Part shown: piece after piece, positions 1-7,840 of the stretch
Position numbering within the stretch: the stretch's first letter is position 1
Layout of the letters: each line of letters opens with the position of its first letter
NCBI RefSeq assembly: GCF_030915385.1
Contig: NZ_CP133268.1
Span: 2,533,430 to 2,597,429, forward strand
Length of the DNA stretch: 64,000 bases
Source of the DNA: Neobacillus sp. PS3-12
GTDB lineage: Bacteria; Bacillota; Bacilli; Bacillales; Cytobacillaceae
Reading direction: 5' to 3'
The notes under the pieces: generated by a model
What the model was told of the DNA's origin: nothing
Seen by the model: only the letters and a program-made list of their open reading frames with translations
Databases searched by the model: none
Made by a program: the position numbers and the translations under genes

Positions 1-65
1 CTGTAATAAAGCGTACACTAACCTAATTTTGGTACCAGTATTTTTTCCTCTATAATTACTTATAT

Positions 66-1298
66 TTATAACCAATAAATTTTATTAAAGCGCCATATTA
101 ATGTAAGCCTAGAAAGGCCATACCTTTTCAAAATCTTTCCCTCTATTGTTGTCATGTTACATTCATTCTTATCTGGATATAGTGCGGTAATATACGCCAA
201 ATACCTCTCTCCATTACGTTTCGTATACTTAACAAAATCTCGGTGATAAAAACCATAAATCGTGTCGATTTTCTTTTGGGATCATTTTCTCATTGGTTTT
301 ATAACCCAATTTTTGATATCACATTGTTTAGGCCTAACAATTGAGCCAGAAATAACAATCGCATCATTGGCATGTGTCTTTTCAACTCCCCAATCAATGC
401 GTTTATTTGCGGTATCCCCACCTGTAGTCTGAGAAACTGGAGCTATATTTTTTAACTTAGTTTGGAGAAAAGTTTTTCCTTGCATCACATGCATTGCATC
501 AGCAAAAATGATTTTTCTGCTTTTTATTTTTTGGTAGAATCTCTTAGTATGAGCTAACTCATCACTTGTAACCTTTTCATGACAAACAGAACACAGGGTG
601 ATTAAGTTATGAACAGAATCGCTCCCACTTAATCTTCTTGGAATAATGTGATGTACTTCTAGTCGAGTGTTTGTCAATCCACAATCCTGACAAGTATTTT
701 GATCACGAAGTAACACCGCTTTTCGAATATTTTCATCTAAGCGATTGCTTTGTTGATATTCCCATCTGTATGGTTTATAGCCTTTTTCCAATGCGCGAAT
801 ATCAATGAAAACATCTTCTAAATAAATATGGTCGATTCTTATCCATTTCTGAAGTTGTTTGACCACTCTTAAAATAGAATACTTCTTTTGTTTGATACTT
901 GTCGGAATTCGTCCCTCCCGTTTGGAGGAAGAACGATTGTCAAATCGGGCTTGTCTGTATTTTTTATGCTGTCTTCTGTATCGACGGTATCCTTTCCTTA
1001 CAGACATTTTTTCTTTTACATCTGTCCGTAGTTCAATTGTTCCTTTTAATACAGGTTTATTTCTGGTCTTACACTTTTGTACTAAAGCGATCCCTACAAA
1101 TTTCGATCCATCATCAATCCCTAGATGCACTTGTGAAGTGTCGATTTCATCTCCAGGGATCTCTTTTTTTAGTTGAATCACCATAGGAAATTTACTTTTC
1201 AATACAGTTTTTTGTTTTCGGATTAAGTACCATGCACGATTTTCTTTTGTTGGAGATAACTTGTTGCCTTGTGAATCTACCACAAAACAATAGGTCAT
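66..1298 (-). pseudogene. iscB: IscB RNA-guided nuclease, interrupted by in-frame TGA
   Basis: IscB proteins are omega-RNA-guided DNA nucleases of IS200/IS605-type elements and relatives of Cas9. The first 338 codons show a PLMP-type N-terminus (about residues 5-43), RuvC-I with GIDDGSK (Asp62), an arginine-rich bridge helix (101-122, the RRXRR region), RuvC-II with Glu161, an HNH domain (203-243: two CxxC-type pairs, HH at 216-217, Asn231) and RuvC-III HANDA (His309, Asp312). A TGA at 282-284 then stops translation, but the same frame stays open for 71 more codons to a TAA at 66-68. These encode the usual C-terminal target-adjacent-motif-interacting domain (GFYHRDFVKYTKRNGE, then LKRYG and WRFNKIYWL). 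The intact protein would be about 410 aa, a normal IscB size. No transposase is seen. A CGA-to-TGA or similar substitution is inferred; the truncated product would lack its C-terminal domain. Confidence 0.85.
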
Positions 1299-1727
1299 TT
1301 CTGACCAACCTCCATTATGGGATTTTTCCTCCTTGCCAAAGTCAATGGACAGGACATGTTATTTCGGTGTTGGGTTTCCAAACCCTAGGAAACGGTCTTC
1401 CTCATAACTAACAGAGCAGCAGACTGGTGGACACATCCACAGGTGTTTCTTTACCTTATCCACTAACGTAGTTCATCATGCTATTTCCTTTTCAGGAAAC
1501 TACACTCACTTAGGCTTGAAAGCACGAAGCAGTCTCATACAAAATGACTGGGTTTCATTTTAATACGATTTAGATGTATTTGATATGGTTTTTTCTTAAA
1601 CTGATTCGAGCTCCTATTAAACATAAAAAGGTAAGGAGTACTGCTTCCCTACCTCTGCCCAGGCGAACGGCTTTCGACACTATATGCTCCCTCGCGGTAT
1701 TCCGCGTTTCGCCAGTTACATATAGTC
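1299..1727 (-). ncRNA. HEARO / omega RNA upstream of iscB (boundaries approximate)
   Basis: HEARO RNAs lie directly upstream of iscB-family genes and act as the guide-bearing omega RNA. This 430-nt stretch is non-coding and rich in inverted repeats: an 8-bp stem 1679-1686/1719-1726 enclosing a 5-bp GC hairpin (1693-1697/1702-1706), an 8-bp stem with one G-U pair at 1630-1637/1646-1653, a two-part stem at 1468-1503, GTGGA/TCCAC at 1427-1440, and GGGTT/AACCC at 1372-1385. The identity rests on position, length and structure; I did not match a covariance model. In IscB systems the guide lies at the 5' end of the RNA, which here would be just beyond 1727. Confidence 0.65.
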
Positions 1728-1847
1728 TTTTAAATTTATTTCATTTTAACAAATTTTCTATCAATATACAACTTTTTAATCCTCTTAATCTGAATTTTTT
1801 GTAAAAAAATGCGGTAGTAATTTTTGGATTTGATGTGAGCCTTTTTG

Positions 1848-2519
1848 TTACTTCACCATTCCATTGCGTAGAGCCGTTACTACCACCTGTGTCCGATCTT
1901 CACAGCTAAACTTTTGCAGGATCCGATGCACATGCGACTTGACGGTGCCCTCGGTGATCATTAGTTTCTTGGCGATCTGATCATTTCTTAAACCATAAGC
2001 CATTTCTTGCTAAATTTCCTGTTCTCGTTCTGTTAAAGACTCAAATGACGATGGAGATTGTTTTTCTTGAAAAACAAAGTACGTTCCCGTTGCAATTCTT
2101 GATAGAGCAGAAGCAGCTAAGCTCGTTCTATATACCGCCTCACCGCGAAATGCCGAACGAATCGCATCCAACATATCCTCTACATCCGCATCCTTCAACA
2201 AGTAACCCACAGCTCCTGTGCGAATTCCTTGGTATATGTACTCCTGATCATCAAAGGTCGTTAAGATAACAATCTTTGTTTGTGGCAGACGCTTCATGAT
2301 TTCTTCTGTCGCTTCAATTCCTGACATGGATGGCATCTGGATATCCATTAGAATAACATCTGGCTGGGATTTAAGCGCCATTTCAACCGCTTCTTTTCCA
2401 TTTGTTGCTTCACCGCTAAGCTTCATATCATTTTGTAATCCAATTACATATCCAAAACCTTGCCGAATCATCACCTGATCATCAACGAGCAAAACATGTA
2501 TCCTCTCTTCAGCTGGCAA
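1848..2519 (-). pseudogene. NarL/LuxR-family response regulator with in-frame TAG in the HTH domain
   Basis: The receiver domain is complete: acidic pair DD in LLVDDQ, phosphoacceptor Asp in LMDIQMP, Thr in ILTTFDD and Lys in LLKDAD. A TAG at 2010-2012 then interrupts the LuxR-type helix-turn-helix right after LTEREQEI. The same frame continues for 54 codons with the rest of a normal HTH (IAKKLMITEGTVKSHVHRIL) to a TAA at 1848-1850. TTG-to-TAG is the simplest explanation. TTG at 2519 is preferred as start because GAGGG lies 8-9 nt upstream; the frame is open further, into the kinase gene. The partner is the histidine kinase just upstream. If the stop is real, the protein cannot bind DNA. GGTAGTAA/TTACTACC arms (1813-1820, 1877-1884) followed on the minus strand by a T run may terminate the operon. 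Confidence 0.8.
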
Positions 2520-2535
2520 AATGAATCCCTCTTTC

Positions 2536-3678
2536 CTATTGCGGAATCGCTGCAATTATTTTGAATCCATGTGGTTCAACAGTCGAGTATTTTAGCTGTC
2601 CGCCTTTTTCTTCAAGTCTCAGCCTCATGCCCTTCAATCCGAAGCCCTCGGTAACTTTTTGACCTTTTTCCAATTTACCATTATCTTGAATGCTCAGTAA
2701 CACAAGATTTGACTCCTTTTTTAGCATGACATTCACCTCAGTGGCTTGGGAATGACGAATAATGTTGGTGAGAGCTTCCTGAAGTACTCTAAACAAAATT
2801 CCATAGACCTCATCATTTATATCCTCTTCGTTTATTTCTGATTGAAATTGATATTGAATAGTGGAAGTTGACTCCATGCGCGAAAGCAACGCTTTTAATG
2901 GGATGACTCCTGAACTGGACTGGTCATCTGCTAAAGAATGTACAGAAATGCGAATATCGTGAAGGCCCTGACGAGCAACAGCCAACATTTCTTCAAGTGA
3001 TTTTTCAGCTTTCTCGGGTTCTTTTTTTAACATAAATTTTAATGCCTGCATTTGAACGATTAACGATGTCAAGCTATGTCCAATAGCATCATGAATGTCT
3101 CGGGCAATCCGCGTCCTTTCCTCCAAAATGGCATATTGCATGGCAGTCATTGAGGCCTCCTGTAGTTGATTATAAGCCTCTTGAAGTTCCGCCAGATGCT
3201 GCTTGTCCAATTCAATCATTTCATTACGCTGCATTCTGGTACGGATTAAAAAGTACAAAATGATGGAGAAGAGAATGAAAGATAGGATACTAAAAAAATT
3301 ATCACTTCCAAAGCGGATATAAAGCATGGCTGTGACAAACATGGCAGCCATGCCCGTAATGGGGGACTTTGATAAAGATAATTGCATCGAAATGGAGATC
3401 ATCACGATCGTTAGAAAATAAATCAGTTTGACGTCATGATTCCAAACTAATCCTGCACTGACTTCAATGGCAACTGCTGATGCTGCGATAATTAGACGTG
3501 AAGTAGTCCACTTTGATTTAGGAAAAGTCAGGATGACGGTAAATGTTATCCCAATCAAGATGTTTAAAAGAACCTTTGGCATGGAGCCGTAAAAAAGATG
3601 GTTCACGTACATTAGGATTAAGATAATGAGGCTGCTCACTAGCTTTCTTTTAAATGATTGGTATTCTATTATCGACAT
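2536..3678 (-). CDS. Sensor histidine kinase, HisKA_3 (NarX/DesK-type)
   Basis: A 380-aa membrane sensor kinase. The first 145 residues hold about five or six hydrophobic segments, a short coiled-coil linker follows (155-185), then the HisKA_3 dimerisation/phosphotransfer domain with EERTRIARDIHDAIGH (phosphoacceptor His196). The C-terminal ATPase domain has an N-box region (LFRVLQEALTNIIRHS) and GFGLKGMRLR. This kinase class phosphorylates NarL-type regulators, matching its downstream neighbour. GGAGTG stands before the ATG, 14 nt after the CcdC-like gene, so the three genes probably form an operon. The signal is unknown. In B. subtilis the YdfHI pair controls an RND/MmpL exporter, ydfJ; the mmpL gene next door makes a similar link possible, but this is inference. 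Confidence 0.85.
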   Translation of the reverse strand: MSIIEYQSFKRKLVSSLIILILMYVNHLFYGSMPKVLLNILIGITFTVILTFPKSKWTTSRLIIAASAVAIEVSAGLVWNHDVKLIYFLTIVMISISMQLSLSKSPITGMAAMFVTAMLYIRFGSDNFFSILSFILFSIILYFLIRTRMQRNEMIELDKQHLAELQEAYNQLQEASMTAMQYAILEERTRIARDIHDAIGHSLTSLIVQMQALKFMLKKEPEKAEKSLEEMLAVARQGLHDIRISVHSLADDQSSSGVIPLKALLSRMESTSTIQYQFQSEINEEDINDEVYGILFRVLQEALTNIIRHSQATEVNVMLKKESNLVLLSIQDNGKLEKGQKVTEGFGLKGMRLRLEEKGGQLKYSTVEPHGFKIIAAIPQ

Positions 3679-3692
3679 CCTGATTCACTCCA

Positions 3693-4226
3693 TTAATCTG
3701 TCTGTAACATACGTTTTTGCTTGCGCAGTAAGAAAATATAATAAATGACATAGTAGGCGAACATGATTAGCATAAGTCCGGCTGTCCAGGAATTTCCCAT
3801 CGCCCCACTCATATTTTGGAAACTATTCGCCTGTCCTTGCTGGTAACTGGATAAACCGCCTTGGGAATATAAAGAATAAAAGCGGTAAAAAAGCCGTGCT
3901 AGAAAAATAACCGTAACAGTGCTGCCAATCCAAGTGTTTGGACGGTAATACAGCCGTCCATCCCGTTGTTCAAAGTTGGTAATATTAGCGCTATAGTAAG
4001 CCAATACAACTCCAATCAGAATCCCGATTATATCGGAAATAAAGCTTATTGGGTGGGAAATCGAACCTGTTGTAAATAATAGGCCAACGACCAATAATAA
4101 TATTGTCCGAAACACTAAATTCCCTTTTCTAAGCTCCTGCCAGCCGATATTGCGGCGAACACGCCGATAGATACTAAAAATGATGGCTGCCGCTATGATA
4201 ATAATGCTGTAAAAATGTTGATTCAT
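3693..4226 (-). CDS. CcdC-like (DUF1453) integral membrane protein
   Basis: A 177-aa protein with four likely membrane segments: residues 5-20, 40-55, 60-80 and 150-168. An additional weak hydrophobic stretch spans about 100-117. The RRVRRNIGWQELRKGNLVFRT region between the first two segments and the YYSANITNFEQRDG motif resemble CcdC/DUF1453 proteins. A strong GGAGG precedes the ATG. It is the first gene of a likely three-gene unit with the kinase and regulator, 14 nt before the kinase. Its role may be in sensing or in membrane stress; nothing in the sequence fixes it. A cytochrome c biogenesis role, suggested by the family name, is not supported because no ccdA or resA is nearby. Confidence 0.65.
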   Translation of the reverse strand: MNQHFYSIIIIAAAIIFSIYRRVRRNIGWQELRKGNLVFRTILLLVVGLLFTTGSISHPISFISDIIGILIGVVLAYYSANITNFEQRDGRLYYRPNTWIGSTVTVIFLARLFYRFYSLYSQGGLSSYQQGQANSFQNMSGAMGNSWTAGLMLIMFAYYVIYYIFLLRKQKRMLQTD

Positions 4227-4423
4227 TTTGGTTCCTCCCCCAAAACAATATTTTTACCTAAAGTATTATCCAATTATTACCTTAATACCTTTTTTCTCTC
4301 CAAATAAAGCAATACTTTATGCTCATTTTCATAAAGCATCTCCTTTTGTGAATCGACTAACTCTAGATAGATTTTTTAATAAAACATATCTATCTAGAGT
4401 TAGATATCTGCTGAACCAATTCA

Positions 4424-4696
4424 ATTACCATTGGGCTGTTTTTTTCTTCTTCTCGGGTATTGATAAACATTCTCTATTCCCTTGGGTCTGTGATTTTCTC
4501 TTCCTCAGGCATCGATGAGCCTTCTCAATTCCCTTGAGCCTAATTTTTTCTCCTCATCGGGCATTGATGGACCCTCTCGATTCCCTTGAACCCGAATTTT
4601 TCTCTTCATTGGGCATTGATAAACTTTCTCAATACCCTTGAACCTGAGTTTTTCCGTTCTTCGGGCATTGATGAGCACTCTCAATTATCATTAGTC
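4424..4696. repeat. 52-bp tandem repeat, about five copies
   Basis: A core (C/T)GGGCATTGAT recurs with an exact 52-bp period: copies start at 4454, 4506, 4558, 4610 and 4662 (the last partial), and a degenerate half copy precedes the first. Each unit carries CTCAATTCCCTTGA and a T-rich tail. Because 52 is not a multiple of three and stops occur, it is not coding. It fills most of the 523-bp gap between mmpL and the CcdC-like gene, that is, the 5' region of the two-component operon. Confidence 0.9.
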
Positions 4697-4702
4697 CTCC
4701 CT

Positions 4703-4741
4703 AAAAAAGGCAGTCTCCGCTCATTAAAGGAGACTGCCTTT
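4703..4741 (-). terminator. Intrinsic terminator after mmpL
   Basis: A 13-bp perfect stem (4706-4718 with 4729-4741) with a 10-nt loop; on the minus strand it is followed by a run of T. It lies 9 nt after the mmpL stop. Confidence 0.9.
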
Positions 4742-4749
4742 CATCTATT

Positions 4750-6981
4750 CTATAAACCAATTTCCTTATTCACTTTTTCTTCCTGCTTTTTCCACAGTTT
4801 TCCCGGCCAAAATGCATATCGGCCAAGGACGGTTGTGATGGCTGGAACTAATAGTGGACGCACCACAAAGGTATCAAGAAGAACACCAATGGCAGTTACG
4901 AGCCCGAATTGCAGCAAGACTTGAATAGGCAGAGTTGCTAAAACAGCAAAGGTTCCTGCTAATATTAGACCAGCGGAGGTAATGACACTGCTCGTTTCAC
5001 TAACGCCATTCGCTATTGCTTGTCGGTGCGGCTGGGTACATTTGTTTTTCCATATACTTGAAATCATAAAAATATTGTAATCCTCGCCCAGAGCGACCAA
5101 GAAAACAAAGGCATATAACGGAATCAGAGCTGATATTGCTGGCTGCCCCAGCCCATTATGAATTAAGAGCCATCCTGCTCCTAGAGCAGATAAATAGGAT
5201 AGTAAAACAGTAATAATCAGATAAACCATCGCCACTACCGAACGTAAATACATGAGCAATAGTGCAGCAATAATCACTATCACGACTGGAATAATTACCT
5301 TCATATCATGATTAGTTGCCTGTTGTGTGTCATAGAGTTTTGATGTTTCCCCGCCGATCCAATAATGTTTTGGGGGATCAATGCCTGATTTAGATAAAGT
5401 GTCAGAAACCCTTTTTGAAATAACTGCGATTGAGTCGACTAATTTTGTATCGTACGGATTTCCTTTTAAAACAACGTTATAGGATTGATAGTTTGCATCT
5501 TTCTTTCCTTTTACCGGGTCCTCAACATGGTCCACGAAAGAAAGTTTGCTAATCTGCTCTTTTATTTGAGGATCCTTACCCTCCGAATTGACAATGACTT
5601 GAACAGGCGCTAAATCGCCAGGAGCGAAATGCTTTGTCATTAATGTAAATCCTTCAAGTGAGGGCATATCCTTAGGAAATGAATCTAACAAGTTTTGCGT
5701 ATATTGAATGTTTGGAACTGACAACGCCAATCCACCCAGAATGACAACACTCAAGATGATAACTGTCCATGGCTTTCCAACCACAAAGTTCCCTAATTTC
5801 CTGCTAAATTTACTATGTGCCACACGTCTGCGATATTTCTTGCCTTTCTTAGCCTCCAATTCCGCCAACATTTCCTCTGTTCTTGGAATAAACGGGAAAA
5901 ACGATACTCTTCCAAAAATCGCGAGCAATGCCGGGAGCAAAGTTAAGGCAGTAATGCCCATAATAAGAATGGCTAAGCTAAAAGGAACCGCAAATCGCTG
6001 AAATGACCCAAACTGCGCTAACAATAAGGTACATAAGCTCAATACAACTGTAATGGCGCTCACCATAATGGCGCCTCCTGAATGCCTGATTGCCTTCTGA
6101 AGAGCGATAAATTTATCTGATTCCTCAAGCAAGCATTCTCTGTATTTTGATACTAAAAATAAGCAATAGTCTGTTCCCGCGCCAAATAAAAGCACGGTCA
6201 TTATCGAGGTTGCCTGGGAATCAACGGTAATAATGCCCTGTTTAGCTAAAAATCCAAGAACTGGTCCTGCCAATCCATTTGCGAATACTACTCCAATAAG
6301 CGGGATAATAGCAAGAATGGGTGAGCGATAAAGCAGAATCAACAAGATTAGTACAATTAGAATTGTCGATATTAATAACGTAACATCCGCTTTGCCAAAA
6401 AGCGCTGTTGCATCGGTTGCAATCGCTACGGGCCCTGTAAAACGAACATGCAAGCCAGCATCACTTAAATTTTTTTCAAAATTGAGGTTTGATTTCTGCG
6501 CTCTTAAATAGCTTTTTAAGTCAGTCTGATTGGCAGCCAAATCATCTGTACTGGCTTTCTTTTTCATAAAAATAGGAGTCACAATTGCTGTTCCATCTTT
6601 AGAGGCATTTGATTTCAAAACTTGACTCGGTACATTGCCGAGCGGCGGAATAAAGTTTTGGGCTGACAATGGGTCTTTATCCAAATGTTTATAGAGATTA
6701 GTTATTAATTGATAATCCTGATCCGTTAATCCGCCATCACGGTACCAGACAAGGAGCAACGGTGTCCCTGTATTATTTGGAAACTGTTCTTTTGCCACTT
6801 TTTCTGCTTGGACAGAAGTGACATTGCTTGGTAAATCTGATGCCCCATTATTCAACACTTTATTTACATTTGGAAAAATGGAGGAAAGCAAGCCGACCAC
6901 AATAATCCATACAGCAAGTGTTACCCATCTTCCTTTGCGGCTGGAAACAGCCTCAACAAAATGAATGAGAATATTTTTCAC
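4750..6981 (-). CDS. MmpL/RND-family exporter (YdfJ-like)
   Basis: A 743-aa membrane transporter with the MmpL layout: one N-terminal membrane helix (about 18-38), a large extracytoplasmic domain, a five-helix block (about 200-360), a cytoplasmic loop rich in basic residues, then the same arrangement repeated (helix near 405-425, external domain, helices about 570-725). The conserved GAGTDYCLFLVSKYRE and ALGEDYNIFMISSIW motifs, which carry the intramembrane Asp residues of the proton relay, are visible. The family exports lipids or toxic compounds. GTG start with GGGGAAG upstream. A sigma-A promoter at 7038-7066 overlaps a palindrome that the divergent TetR protein probably binds. Confidence 0.9.
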   Translation of the reverse strand: MKNILIHFVEAVSSRKGRWVTLAVWIIVVGLLSSIFPNVNKVLNNGASDLPSNVTSVQAEKVAKEQFPNNTGTPLLLVWYRDGGLTDQDYQLITNLYKHLDKDPLSAQNFIPPLGNVPSQVLKSNASKDGTAIVTPIFMKKKASTDDLAANQTDLKSYLRAQKSNLNFEKNLSDAGLHVRFTGPVAIATDATALFGKADVTLLISTILIVLILLILLYRSPILAIIPLIGVVFANGLAGPVLGFLAKQGIITVDSQATSIMTVLLFGAGTDYCLFLVSKYRECLLEESDKFIALQKAIRHSGGAIMVSAITVVLSLCTLLLAQFGSFQRFAVPFSLAILIMGITALTLLPALLAIFGRVSFFPFIPRTEEMLAELEAKKGKKYRRRVAHSKFSRKLGNFVVGKPWTVIILSVVILGGLALSVPNIQYTQNLLDSFPKDMPSLEGFTLMTKHFAPGDLAPVQVIVNSEGKDPQIKEQISKLSFVDHVEDPVKGKKDANYQSYNVVLKGNPYDTKLVDSIAVISKRVSDTLSKSGIDPPKHYWIGGETSKLYDTQQATNHDMKVIIPVVIVIIAALLLMYLRSVVAMVYLIITVLLSYLSALGAGWLLIHNGLGQPAISALIPLYAFVFLVALGEDYNIFMISSIWKNKCTQPHRQAIANGVSETSSVITSAGLILAGTFAVLATLPIQVLLQFGLVTAIGVLLDTFVVRPLLVPAITTVLGRYAFWPGKLWKKQEEKVNKEIGL

Positions 6982-7037
6982 TATTCTTCCCCATTTCCTT
7001 CTGGAATTGTTTTTTAGCTAAAATTTTTATATCATTA

Positions 7038-7066
7038 ATTATATATACTGGTTAGTTAATTTTCAA
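7038..7066 (-). promoter_or_regulatory. mmpL promoter with embedded TetR-type operator
   Basis: On the minus strand TTGAAA and TATAAT are separated by exactly 17 nt. The spacer contains the inverted repeat ACTGGTTAGT (7047-7056), a typical TetR half-site layout. Repression of mmpL by the divergent tetR product is inferred. Confidence 0.65.
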
Positions 7067-7094
7067 AACTTATTTCTTAAGGCGGGCAGATAAA

Positions 7095-7721
7095 ATGGCA
7101 AAGGAAAAAACACGCCGAGCACTCGGCAGACCGAAAGCATCAGGAAATGAAAGACCAACAAAAGAAATCATCCTGCAGACAGCTACCCACCTCTTTTTAA
7201 GGGATGGCTTCCAAAAAGTTTCCGTCGATGATATTGCCAAAGAGGCCGGCATGACCAAAGCCACTGTTTATTATTACTTTGAAACAAAAGCAGAGCTGTT
7301 TAAAGAAGCCATGGTAAGCTTAATGGAGCGAATTCGGGGGCATATTGTTCAATTTCTAAGGACTGACGAACCTTTATATGACAGACTTTACGATGTCATA
7401 CTTGCTCACTTGCAGGCAACAAACACGTTTGACTTGGAAGGCTTTATGCGTGAATCGAGAACTTCCCTTTCAATGGAACAAATTCAGGAAATAAAAATTG
7501 CCGAGGAAAATATGTTTGACAGTATTGAACAAGCATTCATAGAAGCCATGGAAAAGGGGGAAATCCCCAGCATTCACGCAAAGTTTGCCGCACATTCCTA
7601 TATGGCCTTAGCCAAGGTTGGAAATTACAAACAAGCGGATGGCACTTCTTTTTTTTCAAGCATTGAGGAAACAGCAAAGAACATCTTACATGTTTTTTGG
7701 TGCGGATTTTTTGATCAATAA
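7095..7721 (+). CDS. TetR/AcrR-family transcriptional regulator
   Basis: A 208-aa repressor. The N-terminal helix-turn-helix (about residues 22-68) has the family pattern GFQKVSVDDIAKEAGMTKATVYYYFETKAEL shortened here to its key parts: VDDIAKEAGM, then TVYYYF. The C-terminal ligand-binding domain is all-helical and without recognisable specificity. AAGGCGGG precedes the ATG. It is divergent from mmpL with a 113-bp gap carrying the mmpL promoter and operator, so it most likely represses mmpL and perhaps itself; the inducer is unknown. Confidence 0.9.
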   Translation: MAKEKTRRALGRPKASGNERPTKEIILQTATHLFLRDGFQKVSVDDIAKEAGMTKATVYYYFETKAELFKEAMVSLMERIRGHIVQFLRTDEPLYDRLYDVILAHLQATNTFDLEGFMRESRTSLSMEQIQEIKIAEENMFDSIEQAFIEAMEKGEIPSIHAKFAAHSYMALAKVGNYKQADGTSFFSSIEETAKNILHVFWCGFFDQ

Positions 7722-7840
7722 TCCTCTCAATAAAATCAAAATAAAATAAATTGTTTAAGCGAATCTGCCTGTTTGTCCATTCTTTTGATTTTATCTTTCA
7801 TACAATATTGTAAAATCATAGAGAAAGGATGTACCCTTAA

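Noticed and set aside
859-1186. Plus-strand open frames opposite iscB
   Set aside because: Shadows of the iscB coding strand without ribosome sites; low-complexity translation.
1574-1804. 76-aa plus-strand open frame across the HEARO RNA
   Set aside because: No ribosome site or recognisable protein; better explained as structured RNA.
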